Part shown: piece after piece, positions 55,935-64,000 of the stretch
Position numbering within the stretch: position 1 is the first letter of the stretch
Layout: each line of letters starts with the position of its first letter
Assembly: GCF_031456545.1 (NCBI RefSeq)
Contig: NZ_JAVDUV010000001.1
Span: 2,790,001-2,854,000 of the forward strand
Direction: 5' to 3'
Source: Agromyces sp. 3263
GTDB lineage: Bacteria; Actinomycetota; Actinomycetes; Actinomycetales; Microbacteriaceae
Length of the DNA stretch: 64,000 nucleotides
Notes under the pieces: model-generated
What the model was told of the DNA's origin: nothing
The model's database searches: none
Seen by the model: the letters and a program-made list of their open reading frames with translations, nothing else
Translations under genes and position numbers: made by a program

Positions 55935-57098
55935 CTAGCCCTCGACGGGACCGAGCCAGGCGTTGGCCACCGTGCTGTGCGCCGACTCGTCGTCGGACGG
56001 GTGGAAGATCCCGGCGAGCACGTCGCGGTACAGCCGCCCGAGCTCCGAGCCCGAGAAGTACGACGAGCCGCCGGAGACGCGCACCGCCTGGTCGACGACG
56101 TGCTTCGCCGTCTCCGTCGCGCGCACCTTCACGCCGACCAGCTTGGCGAACCAGCGGGAACCGTGGTCGACGAGCCCGTCGAGGTCCCGGGCGATGGCCA
56201 GCAGCTGCGGCTCGATCGCGTCCTGGGCGATCGCCGCGTCGGCGACCCGCCAGCGGATGTCGGGGTCCTGTGCGAGCGGTGCGCCGTCGCGCTTCATGGA
56301 GGTGCGCCGGTGGGCGGCCGCCACCGCGAGGTCGAGCGCGCGGGCGCCGATCCCTGAGTACACCGCGGCGAGGAGCAGCTCGAAGCTCGCGAAGATGCCG
56401 AAGATGAGGGGGTCGGCGTTCGGGCCCGGGTCGAGGCGTCGCACGATGCGGTCGGGCGCCGCGAACGCGCCGTCGAGCACCGTCGTGCGGCTCTGCGACG
56501 CACGCATGCCGAGAGTGTCCCAGTCGTCGAGGATCCGGATGTCGGGATCCTCCCGATCGATGAACGCGTAGACGATCTTCGGTGCATCGGCCGACGACGT
56601 GTCGAGGCCCATCGTGCCGAGCCTCGTCCACGCTGGAGAGAGCGAGGTGAAGATCTTCCGCCCGCTGAAGCGGTAGCCGCCGTCCGGCTGCGGTTCGGCC
56701 GCGGTCCGCGACCCGAACAGCATGAGGTCGTTGCCGGCCTCGCTGATGCCGAACCCGAAGACCTCGCCGTCACCGGCCTCGCGCAGCAGGAAGTCGAGCG
56801 TGTCGTCGCCCCGATCGCGGAGGATCTTCGCGACGCCGGTCCACACGAGGTGCATGTTCACGGCGAGTGCAGTGGCCGGTGCCGCGCCGGCCAGGCGCCC
56901 CTGCGCGCGCACGGCGTCCTCGAACCTCCAGCCGAGCCCGCCGTACTCCTCCGGCACGAGGGCCGTGAGGTACCCGGCTGCGCGGAGGTCGGCGAGGTCC
57001 GCGTCGAAGAACGCGTTGTCGCGGTCGTATCCGGCGGCGCGCTCGCGCACCCGTTCGAGGAGTTCATCGTCGAGGACGGAGTCTGGCGTCGCGCTCAC
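55935..57098 (-). CDS. acyl-CoA dehydrogenase family protein
   Basis: A 387-residue FAD enzyme with helical N- and C-terminal domains and a central beta domain: YLTALVPEEYGGLGWRF, FGFGISEAGNDLMLFGS, GRKIFTSLSPAWTRLG, and VSGGSSYFSGSELGRLYRDV near the FAD/CoA site. The Glu used as base in true ACADs is not evident in the usual place, so it could be an acyl-CoA oxidase-like or nitroalkane-type enzyme. GTG 57098 lies 6 bases after TAGTCT (57110-57105), a leaderless start. Confidence 0.85.
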   Translation of the reverse strand: MSATPDSVLDDELLERVRERAAGYDRDNAFFDADLADLRAAGYLTALVPEEYGGLGWRFEDAVRAQGRLAGAAPATALAVNMHLVWTGVAKILRDRGDDTLDFLLREAGDGEVFGFGISEAGNDLMLFGSRTAAEPQPDGGYRFSGRKIFTSLSPAWTRLGTMGLDTSSADAPKIVYAFIDREDPDIRILDDWDTLGMRASQSRTTVLDGAFAAPDRIVRRLDPGPNADPLIFGIFASFELLLAAVYSGIGARALDLAVAAAHRRTSMKRDGAPLAQDPDIRWRVADAAIAQDAIEPQLLAIARDLDGLVDHGSRWFAKLVGVKVRATETAKHVVDQAVRVSGGSSYFSGSELGRLYRDVLAGIFHPSDDESAHSTVANAWLGPVEG

Positions 57099-57107
57099 GA
57101 CGCCAGA

Positions 57108-58034
57108 CTACGCCTCGGGCGAGTCGTGGCGCGGGGCGGCCGTCGTGTGATCGGCCGGCCGCCGCCGGCGGGTGGTCAGCACGACGATGAGGATGACGAC
57201 GGCGCCGGTGACGAGCGCGGCGAGCAGCCACGGCAGGGCCACGCCGATCGCCACCCCGAGCCACGCGGCGAAGCCGACGAGGGCGTTCCAGCCGACCACG
57301 ATGCCGCTCCAGAAATCGTCGGGCCGGGGGTCGGGCGCGGCCGCCGCGGTCACGAGCTCGAGGCCGATCGTGGCGTAGTCGACCTGGTCGACGAGCGAGT
57401 CCCGCTGCTGGGTGAGGCTGTCCAGCTCCGCCTGCCGGGTGGTCAGCTCCGACTCGATGGCGATGAGGTCGGTCACCGTCGTGGCGGTGGCGAGCAGCTG
57501 CGTGAGGCGGTCGACCGACACGGTGAGCGCCTCGATGCGGCCGTCGAGGTCCTGGCGCTGCTGCGTGACATCCGACGCGTTCATGGACACCGAGTTGACG
57601 GTGCCGAGCGTCCGAAGCTCGTCGACCACGTCGTCCACGACGTCGGACGGCACGCGCAGCGTGAGCGATGCGCTGGGCGGCTGCGCGTCGGTGCCGGGGC
57701 TCTCGGAGCGGTTGTCGACGCGGCCGCCGGCGTCCTCGGCGATCGTCGCGGCATCCTCCGCGGCGGCGATGGGGTCGTCGACGGTGACCGAGGCCCAGCC
57801 GGTGGTGATGACGCTGCGGTCGGCCGCATCGGCATCGGCGCCCGACGCGGGCGACGTTGCCGACTCCGCCGACTGGTCGGCGGCCTGGTCCTGCGCCTCG
57901 CCCGGCTGGGGTGCGACGGGACCGGCGGGGGCCTCGACCATCGGCGCGGTGGAGTCGTGCGCTCCCATCGAGCATCCGGAGAGGAGCAGTGCGGTGATCG
58001 CGGCGGCGGCCGCCGCGGGTGCGAGTCGTCTCAT
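57108..58034 (-). CDS. DUF4349 lipoprotein
   Basis: A 308-residue lipoprotein: lipobox LLSGC with Cys21, an acidic disordered stretch (30-70), the DUF4349 domain (about 70-240; VTQQRQDLDGRIEALTVSVDRLTQLLATA coiled region) and a C-terminal membrane helix (about 262-290) with an Arg-rich cytosolic tail. So it is anchored twice. Function unknown. TACAGT (58046-58041) 6 bases upstream of the ATG suggests leaderless transcription. Confidence 0.9.
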   Translation of the reverse strand: MRRLAPAAAAAAITALLLSGCSMGAHDSTAPMVEAPAGPVAPQPGEAQDQAADQSAESATSPASGADADAADRSVITTGWASVTVDDPIAAAEDAATIAEDAGGRVDNRSESPGTDAQPPSASLTLRVPSDVVDDVVDELRTLGTVNSVSMNASDVTQQRQDLDGRIEALTVSVDRLTQLLATATTVTDLIAIESELTTRQAELDSLTQQRDSLVDQVDYATIGLELVTAAAAPDPRPDDFWSGIVVGWNALVGFAAWLGVAIGVALPWLLAALVTGAVVILIVVLTTRRRRPADHTTAAPRHDSPEA

Positions 58035-58109
58035 GCGCTCACTGTATTGCCGGGCAGGAATGCGATGTCTGGGCCCGTGCTGGGAGTCGGGTCACGATCG
58101 GATTGCGGC

Positions 58110-58943
58110 TCAGTCGAGGTCGGGGTCGCGGCCGGTGCGCTCGCCGGTCTCGAGCGTGGCCAGCGCCGCGAGGTCCTCGTCGTCGAGCGCGAAGTCGAAG
58201 ACGTCGAGGTTCTCGCGCAGCCGCGCTGCCGACGACGCCTTCGGGATGACGACATTGCCGAGCTCGACGTGCCAGCGCAGCACGATCTGCGCCGGTGTGC
58301 GCCCGTGCTTGTCGGCGAGGTCGTCGAGCAGCGGCGTGCCGAGCACCCGGCCGCGTGCGAGGGGCGACCACGCCTCGGTGCGGATGCCGCGTGCCGAATC
58401 GAACTCGCGCACCGCCGCCTGGGGCAGCCACGGATGCAGCTCCACCTGGTTCACGACGGGGGCGACCCCGGTCTCGGCGACGAGGCGCTCGATGTGGTGG
58501 GGATGGAAGTTGGCCACGCCGATGGATCGCACGCGGCCCTCCTCCTGCAGCCGGATCAGCGCTCGCCACGTGTCGACATAGCGGTCGGTCGACGGCACCG
58601 GCCAGTGGATGAGGTAGAGGTCGAGCGAGTCGAGGCCGAGCCGGTCCATGCTCGCGTCGAAGGCGCGCATCGTGGTGTCGAAGCCGTTGTCGTCCTTCCA
58701 GACCTTGGTGGTGACGAAGAGCTCCTCCCGCGCCACGGGCGCCCCGCGCACGGCGCGCCCCACCTCCGCCTCGTTGGCGTAGAACGCGGCCGTGTCGAGG
58801 TGCCGGTACCCGAGCTCGATCGCGGTACGGCAGAGCGCCTCTGCGTCGCCGGCCGGCACCTTGTACAGTCCGAGGCCGAGCTGCGGGATCATGGCGCCGT
58901 CGTCGAGCGACAGCGTCGGGGCGGGTACGACGGGCTGGGACAT
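58110..58943 (-). CDS. aldo/keto reductase
   Basis: A 277-residue AKR (TIM barrel) with the catalytic tetrad Asp50, Tyr55 (in LDTAAFYANE), Lys80 (in VTTKVWK) and His113 (in YLIHWP); NADPH site in IPKASSAARLRENLDVFDF. Reduces small aldehydes or ketones. GGA precedes the ATG at 58943. It follows the MFS gene by 11 bases on the same strand. Confidence 0.95.
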   Translation of the reverse strand: MSQPVVPAPTLSLDDGAMIPQLGLGLYKVPAGDAEALCRTAIELGYRHLDTAAFYANEAEVGRAVRGAPVAREELFVTTKVWKDDNGFDTTMRAFDASMDRLGLDSLDLYLIHWPVPSTDRYVDTWRALIRLQEEGRVRSIGVANFHPHHIERLVAETGVAPVVNQVELHPWLPQAAVREFDSARGIRTEAWSPLARGRVLGTPLLDDLADKHGRTPAQIVLRWHVELGNVVIPKASSAARLRENLDVFDFALDDEDLAALATLETGERTGRDPDLD

Positions 58944-58954
58944 CCGGATTCCTC

Positions 58955-60163
58955 TCAACTGGGTTGCAGCGGCACCGGTTCGGTGTCGGGGATCGGGCTG
59001 GCATCGCGGCCACGCAGGTCCGGATGCCACGGGCGCCCGATCACGGCGGCGACGACGCCGAGGAACGCCAGCCCCGACGCGGCCCAGAACGCGCCCTGCG
59101 CCCCGGACCCGTCGATCAGGAACCCGGCGAGCGCCGAGCCGAGCGCCGCGCCGATGAGCTGGCCGGTGCCGACCCAGCCGTAGGCCTCCGCGGTGTCGCT
59201 GAACTTCACGCTCGCCGACACGATGGCGAACAGCACGGCGAGCGCGGGGGCGATGCCGATGCCCGCGATGAAGAGCGTGATCGCGAGCCACCAGAAGTCC
59301 ATGGCGAAGGCCGCGAGCGCGACGCCGACGAACACGATGAGCAGGCGGCGGGCTGTGGCCCACGGTCCGATGGGGACGTGGCCGAGGAAGAGGCCGCCGG
59401 CGAGCGAGCCGACGGAGAAGACGGCGAGCACGATGCCGGCCTCGGCCCCGTCGTGACCGAACGCGGCCACGACGCCCGCCTCGACCGCGGCGCAGGCGCC
59501 GATGAGCAGGAAGCCGACGATCGTGGCCAGCATGACCGCCGGTCGGGCCAGCACCGCACCGAAGCGACGCTTGGAACGGGGGATCCGCACGCGACCGAGC
59601 TCGGGCGACGAGATGAACCAGACGCCGCCGATGACCATCATGGCGGCGGCGAGCAGGATGGCCCAGACGGTGCCGACCTGCGTCGCCACGAACGTCGTCA
59701 CGACCGGGCCCACGACCCAGATGATCTCCTGCGCCGAGGCGTCGAGGGAGAACAGCGGCGTGAGCTGGCGCGAGTTCACCATCTTGGGGTAGATCGTGCG
59801 CACGGCGGGCTGCACAGGCGGGGTGGAGAGCCCGGCGACGAGGCCGACCGCCATGTACGCGGGCACCGACATGGGCACGACGCCGATCGTGACGATCGCG
59901 GTGACGCACACGGCCAGCGTGGTGATGAGCACCGGTCGCATGCCGAAGCGGCCCATGAGGCGGCTCGTGAGCGGCCCGGCGACGGCCTGGCCGATCGAGG
60001 TCGCGGCGAGTACGAGGCCCGCCGCGCCATAGGAGCCGGTCTGCCGTTCGACATGGAGGAGGAACGCGAGCGACAGCATTCCCGACGGGAATCGTGCGGT
60101 CAGCTGGGCGGCGATGATCCGAGCGACGCCCGGGGTTCTGAGGAGATCGGAGTAGCTGCCCAC
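58955..60163 (-). CDS. MFS transporter
   Basis: A 402-residue 12-helix transporter; LTSRLMGRFGMRPVLITT is motif A in the first half and LGHVPIGPWATARRL its counterpart in the second. GTG 60163 is the start, preceded by TAGAGT 10 bases upstream. It is operonic with the aldo/keto reductase; substrate unknown. Confidence 0.88.
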   Translation of the reverse strand: MGSYSDLLRTPGVARIIAAQLTARFPSGMLSLAFLLHVERQTGSYGAAGLVLAATSIGQAVAGPLTSRLMGRFGMRPVLITTLAVCVTAIVTIGVVPMSVPAYMAVGLVAGLSTPPVQPAVRTIYPKMVNSRQLTPLFSLDASAQEIIWVVGPVVTTFVATQVGTVWAILLAAAMMVIGGVWFISSPELGRVRIPRSKRRFGAVLARPAVMLATIVGFLLIGACAAVEAGVVAAFGHDGAEAGIVLAVFSVGSLAGGLFLGHVPIGPWATARRLLIVFVGVALAAFAMDFWWLAITLFIAGIGIAPALAVLFAIVSASVKFSDTAEAYGWVGTGQLIGAALGSALAGFLIDGSGAQGAFWAASGLAFLGVVAAVIGRPWHPDLRGRDASPIPDTEPVPLQPS

Positions 60164-60251
60164 GGTCCGTCCACTCTATCGAGGCGGATGCCGGGGCAGC
60201 AGGTGGCACGCGACGGCGGCCGGACGCGGGGCGCCGCGCCGGCGACGCATG

Positions 60252-60292
60252 CGTCGGCCCTCCCCGCGGCCGTGCCGAAGGGAGGGCCGACG
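60252..60292 (-). terminator. terminator downstream of the M28 peptidase gene
   Basis: A perfect 12-bp stem, 60252-60263 with 60281-60292 (plus one more C:G pair), with a 15-17 base loop; it starts 7 bases after the peptidase stop on the minus strand. It may also separate the MFS promoter. Confidence 0.7.
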
Positions 60293-60299
60293 TGTCCGT

Positions 60300-61946
60300 T
60301 CAGCGTCGGAAGTGCGAACCGAGACGGTCTCCGACGTGCTGCCCGGCGACGGGGGACGCCTTGGCCGTGCCGTTCACCGCACTCGTCGACATGGCGTACG
60401 TGAGGATCGCGTGCGCCGCGGCATCCGCCATCTGCTCGAGTGCCAGCGTGTTGACGTTGCTGATCACGCCCTCGTACTCGAGTGCGCCGTCGTACGCGTC
60501 GTTCAGCGCCGCGTAGAGGCCGGCGTCCGCGCCGTCACCGATCGGGTCCATGCTGTCGCAGGCCTGGTGGTAGCACGGGTCGAACGAGACCGGCTCGCCC
60601 TCGTACGTGGCGAGGCCGCCGTAGAGCGCGACCTGGTCCTCGGACTTCGCGTCCTCGGCTCCGGTGAACAGGCCTCCTGCCGGGATGCCGGCACTGATGA
60701 ACGCGTCGTAGTCCGAGCGTCCGTCGAAGGCGGTCGGTTCCGTGGCGAGGTCCTGCGAGGCGAAGTAGTCCTCGAAGACCCCCTCGATGCCGGCGCTTCC
60801 GTTCGGGCCGGAGGTGCCGAAGGCGTCGCCGTTCCCGTCGTAGATGAACCGGCCGAAGTTGGGCGAGCCGATCATGTCGAAGTTGAGGTAGAGGCTGATG
60901 TCCTTCGCCTGGCGCTTCGTGAGGGAGTCGACGTAGTACTGCGACCCGACGAGGCCGGCCTCCTCGGCGCCCCACCATGCGAAGCGCACGGTGTTGCGCG
61001 GCTCGATGCCGAGATTCGCCATCTGGAGGGCGATCTCGAGCAGCGTCGCCGAGCCGGTGCCGTTGTCCTCGATCCCGGGGCCCTCGGCGACGGAGTCGAG
61101 GTGTGCGCCGGCCATGACGACGCGGTCGTCGCGTCCGGTCGGCGTCTCGGCGATGAGGTTCGACGTGGGCACGTCGAGCTCGATGAGCGTGTCGGTCTGC
61201 AGGTGGACGACCACCTCTCCCTGCTCGAGCAGCGACGCGAGCTCGTCGCCGATCTCGAACGAGGTGCCGACGACCGGGATCGGGTCGGCGAACTCCGCCC
61301 CGAGCGTGGCGGCCAGCGTCTCGGTGCGGCCCTCCTGGCCCTCGTTGAAGATGATGACGCCCACGGCGCCCGCGTCGAATGCGTTGTCGGCCTTCACCGA
61401 GAAGTCGCACGTGCCGCGCTGCACCAGGGCGATGTTCCCGGCGACGAAGTCGGCGAAGTCCTCGGGCTCGCAGCCGCTCGTCGAGGAGCCGGCCTCCGGC
61501 CCGGGCGGGAGCACGAGGTCGACCGCCTGGAGCGGCGCGGTCACGTCGCCACTGCCCGAGTAGTCGGCCGTGATGAAGTCCACGTTCGGTGCGTACACCG
61601 TCGGGTTCGGCGACACCTGGTCGAACTCCGGCTCGGACAGCTCGCGGAACGAGTTGAAGAGGAAGTCCTGCACGGTCACCTCATAGCCCGCGTCTTCGAG
61701 CAGGCCGGCGACGTAGTCGATGGAGGCGTCGTATCCCGGCGTGCCGCTCGCCCGGGTTCCGTCGTTCGCGTCGGCGATCGCCTGCAGTTCGGCCAGGTGA
61801 TCCATGATGGCGTCGGCGGTCACGGCGGCTCGCAGCCCGCTCGTGTCGGTGGGCACGGCCGCGATCGCTGGTGCGGTGCTGGTGGCGAGCGCGATGACCG
61901 CCGTGGCAGCCACCGCCCCGACTCCGATGGTGTGCGTTCTCTTCAC
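60300..61946 (-). CDS. secreted M28-family aminopeptidase with PA domain
   Basis: A 548-residue exported peptidase: signal peptide (1-28, AIA-AV cleavage), N-terminal domain, an inserted PA domain (about 130-245; GNIALVQRGTCDFSVKADNAF) and an M28 catalytic domain (about 270-540). Zinc ligands are in MAGAHLDSV, IEDNGTGSA, AEEAGLVGS, LNFDMIGSPN and CYHQACDS. It cleaves N-terminal residues from peptides outside the cell. GTG 61946 has GGGAGA upstream. Confidence 0.94.
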   Translation of the reverse strand: MKRTHTIGVGAVAATAVIALATSTAPAIAAVPTDTSGLRAAVTADAIMDHLAELQAIADANDGTRASGTPGYDASIDYVAGLLEDAGYEVTVQDFLFNSFRELSEPEFDQVSPNPTVYAPNVDFITADYSGSGDVTAPLQAVDLVLPPGPEAGSSTSGCEPEDFADFVAGNIALVQRGTCDFSVKADNAFDAGAVGVIIFNEGQEGRTETLAATLGAEFADPIPVVGTSFEIGDELASLLEQGEVVVHLQTDTLIELDVPTSNLIAETPTGRDDRVVMAGAHLDSVAEGPGIEDNGTGSATLLEIALQMANLGIEPRNTVRFAWWGAEEAGLVGSQYYVDSLTKRQAKDISLYLNFDMIGSPNFGRFIYDGNGDAFGTSGPNGSAGIEGVFEDYFASQDLATEPTAFDGRSDYDAFISAGIPAGGLFTGAEDAKSEDQVALYGGLATYEGEPVSFDPCYHQACDSMDPIGDGADAGLYAALNDAYDGALEYEGVISNVNTLALEQMADAAAHAILTYAMSTSAVNGTAKASPVAGQHVGDRLGSHFRR

Positions 61947-62106
61947 GATGTTCTCCCTGCGTCGTTGCAGAACCGGGGGATGCGCCATTCGCGAGATTCG
62001 GATCGGGTGATTCGGGTGGATCGCGAGGGCGCCACCGGCCGCGACCACCATGCGTCGGGTGGGCGGCGAGGTCAACCCCTTGCGAACGTGGGATCCTTGC
62101 TCGTCG

Positions 62107-64000
62107 TCAGCCGGCGAGCGCCTTGGCGATGCGCTGCGGCGAGACGGTCTCGGCGGTGCGGAGCTCCTGCGCGAACAGGCCGACCCGCAGCTCCTCGAGC
62201 ATCCAGCGGACGCGCACGAGCCGGCCGGGGCCCTCGGGGTCGATGGGGATCCGCCCGCCGGCCGCCTCGAATGCGGCGATCGACGGCTCCAGCTGGTTCA
62301 TCGCCTGCCGGTCGCGTCCGGGATTCTCCTGCAGCTTCCGCACCCGCAGGAGGATCCCCTCCAGGTAGCGCGGGAGGTGCCGCAGGCGGTCGAGGCCGGT
62401 CGCCGAGACGAAGCCCGAGGGCACGAGCGCGCCGAGCTGGCTCCGCATGTCGCCGAGCGCGGCCATCAGGTGCATGCTCGAAGCGCCCGAGATCGCCCGG
62501 TCGGCTTCCCGCGCGAGGCGCAGGATGCGGGCGACGATCCCGACTGTCTCGAACATCCGGTCGACGACGCTCGCCGCGACGGCGTCGCGCACAGCCTCGA
62601 ATTCGGCGCGCGTCCAGAGCAGACCGTCGGGATGACGCGTGCGCAGCTCGGCCTCGACGCAGGCCGCGAGGCAGTCGTCGAGCAGGGCCCGTGGCCCCGT
62701 ATAGGCGCTGGCGGCGAGCGCGAGCTTCTCCTCGTTCGACAGGTGCTCCTGCACATAGGCGACCGGCGTGGGCGTGGCCAGCACCAGCAGCCGACGGATG
62801 CCGCGGCGCGAAAGCCGGTCGCGCTCCTCCGCCGTGGCGACGAGCCGCAGGGCGACCGAGGTCTTCTCGTCGACGAGCGCGGGGTAGGCGCGGATCACGT
62901 TGCCCGCCTGGCGGGTGTCGACATGGGCCGGCAGTTCGTCCCAGTCCCAGGAGGTGACTCCGGCGCGCTCGGCGACGGCGGGCCCGGGTGCCGATGGCGT
63001 CCCAGCGACGGATGCCGCACCGCGCTCGCCGCCGTCCCGGGCGCCGGCGCCCGCGCTGCCCGCGGTCCCCGCGGTCCCCGCCCGCCCGCGCCCCGCCGCG
63101 CTGCCGGGCGCCGCGGTCACCGCCTTCGCCACCGCGTCGCGGGTGCGGTCGGCGAGGCGCGCCTGCAGCTCGCCGAGGTCCTTCGAGGTTCCGGCGACCC
63201 GACCTCGCTCGTCGACGGCCCGGAACGTCACGCGCAGGTGCGGCGGCACCCGGTCGAGGTCGAAGTCCGACGGATCGACCGGAGCGAACGTCAGCCGGCG
63301 GATGGCGTGCGCGATGACGGCGGGGAAGGCGTCGCGTGCCGTCCCTGCCTCGGGACCGTCGGGCAGCTCGGCGGCGATCTTCCCGGCCCACTCGGCTGCG
63401 GGCACGACCTGCCGGCGCAGCACCTTGGGGAGGGTGCGGAGCATGGCGGTGATGAGCTCGTCGCGGAGGCCCGGCACCTGCCAGTCGAAGCCCATGGCCT
63501 CGACGCGGGGGAGCAGCACGAGCGGCACCACGACCGTCACGCCGTCGTCGTCGGCGCCGGGCTCGAAGCGGTAGGCGAGCGAGTACGTCTGGTCGTCCTG
63601 TCGCCAGCGGTCGGGGAACCCGTCGCCGCGGTCCGCGTCCGCCTCCTCGCCGAGCAGGTCGGCGCGCGTCATCGTGAGCAGGTCGGGGCGTCGCCGGTGC
63701 TCGCCGCGCCACCAGCGCTCGAAGGCGCGCGTGTCCGCGACCTCTGCCGGCACCCTCGCCTCGTAGAACGCCACGACCGCTTCGTCGCCGGCGAGGATGT
63801 CGCGCCGCCGCGTGCGCTCCTCGACCTCGCCGAGCTCGCGGCGCAGCGCACGGTTGCCCCGCACGAACGAGAACAGCCGGCGATCGAGGCGGCTCGTGTC
63901 CCAATCCTCCTCCACGAGGGCATGCCGGATGAAGAGCTCGCGAGCGAGCACGGTGTCGACACGCGAGAGCTGGATGCGCCGTTTCGCCACGATCGGCACG
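62107..64000 (-). CDS. hrpA: ATP-dependent RNA helicase HrpA, C-terminal part (truncated by window)
   Basis: At least 631 residues of the DUF3418 C-terminal region of HrpA, without the helicase motors, which lie outside the window. Recognisable segments: RLDRRLFSFVRGNRALRRELGEVEERTRRRDI, FERWWRGEHRRRPDLLTMTRADLL and RWMLEELRVGLFAQELRTAETVSPQRI at the end. An Ala/Gly-rich insert (about 63010-63130) splits the domain. The 5' part is missing, so function is inferred from the family. Confidence 0.9.
   Translation of the reverse strand, partial: VPIVAKRRIQLSRVDTVLARELFIRHALVEEDWDTSRLDRRLFSFVRGNRALRRELGEVEERTRRRDILAGDEAVVAFYEARVPAEVADTRAFERWWRGEHRRRPDLLTMTRADLLGEEADADRGDGFPDRWRQDDQTYSLAYRFEPGADDDGVTVVVPLVLLPRVEAMGFDWQVPGLRDELITAMLRTLPKVLRRQVVPAAEWAGKIAAELPDGPEAGTARDAFPAVIAHAIRRLTFAPVDPSDFDLDRVPPHLRVTFRAVDERGRVAGTSKDLGELQARLADRTRDAVAKAVTAAPGSAAGRGRAGTAGTAGSAGAGARDGGERGAASVAGTPSAPGPAVAERAGVTSWDWDELPAHVDTRQAGNVIRAYPALVDEKTSVALRLVATAEERDRLSRRGIRRLLVLATPTPVAYVQEHLSNEEKLALAASAYTGPRALLDDCLAACVEAELRTRHPDGLLWTRAEFEAVRDAVAASVVDRMFETVGIVARILRLAREADRAISGASSMHLMAALGDMRSQLGALVPSGFVSATGLDRLRHLPRYLEGILLRVRKLQENPGRDRQAMNQLEPSIAAFEAAGGRIPIDPEGPGRLVRVRWMLEELRVGLFAQELRTAETVSPQRIAKALAG

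Noticed and set aside
56850..59183. 777-residue ORF opposite the DUF4349 and aldo/keto reductase genes
   Set aside because: Crosses gene boundaries and the leaderless promoters of the true genes.
60249..62957. 902-residue ORF opposite the M28 and HrpA genes
   Set aside because: Crosses two real genes and a signal peptide; no domain in frame.

Overview
The window is a gene-dense, very GC-rich stretch of an actinobacterial chromosome. GroEL under tandem CIRCE operators, a solitary WXG100 protein, a DtxR/IdeR regulator, a bacterial XPB helicase, LytR_C, DUF3027, DUF2530, DUF3048, DUF4349 and DUF7882 proteins, many leaderless starts and the constantly recurring oligomer GGATGCC/GGCATCC all point to Actinomycetota, most likely family Microbacteriaceae (Agromyces/Microbacterium-like). 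The species is an inference. I saw no rRNA, CRISPR array, integrase, transposase or prophage, so this reads as core chromosome with scattered lineage-specific genes.

Layout. 1-9370: end of an RlmB-type rRNA methyltransferase, a PNPOx-like protein, a DUF4032 protein, an orphan MsiK/UgpC-type sugar ABC ATPase, a membrane-anchored DsbA-like thioredoxin, tRNA-Thr(TGT), a DMT transporter, msrB with a nitroreductase, DUF3263 and LytR_C proteins, a cold-shock protein and a DUF3048 lipoprotein. 9397-14278: groEL with two CIRCE elements, a WXG100 protein and a PhoP-like two-component system. 14319-18663: a Cys-rich ArsR/SufR-like regulator divergent from a tightly coupled folE / FAD oxidoreductase / FolP2-like / RibD-like operon. 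18730-25927: a DHFR-like reductase with paired operators, XPB helicase with its helicase-associated partner, a CspA/DUF3027 pair, DUF2530 and serC. 25997-29952: ideR and two secreted peptidoglycan hydrolases (NlpC/P60 and CHAP) that share promoter, leader and TTG-start architecture, an HNH endonuclease and an unannotated 34-codon acidic peptide. 29953-37806: lactonase, tRNA-Arg(CCT), an 18-base poly-C tract, pspA with a partner, TMEM175-like channel, LigC-type DNA ligase, Lrp regulator divergent from ald, rhodanese. 37947-41917: a 1253-residue DUF4011/SF1-helicase/REase-like protein whose Walker A lysine and Walker B glutamate are both replaced. 41981-46400: mscL, FmdB zinc ribbon, 5-FTHF cyclo-ligase, galU, GNAT, tRNA-Ala(CGC). 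46439-64000: transporters, AlkD-like glycosylase, AraC/VOC pair, F420-reductase-like and LLM flavin proteins, a KhtU/KhtT-like K+/H+ antiporter pair, AlaX-like hydrolase, acyl-CoA dehydrogenase, DUF4349 lipoprotein, aldo/keto reductase, secreted M28 peptidase and the C-terminal part of an HrpA helicase.

How genes work together. The strongest system-level signals are (i) the pterin-like operon at 15119-18663, which uses the first enzyme of folate synthesis but pairs it with a FolP paralog lacking the dihydropteroate synthase loop and with two reductases; (ii) the twin cell-wall hydrolase genes with matched promoters; and (iii) the degenerate DUF4011 helicase-nuclease, related in domain order to single-gene defence proteins but apparently unable to hydrolyse ATP. 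All functional statements are read from sequence motifs and family knowledge; no database search was run.
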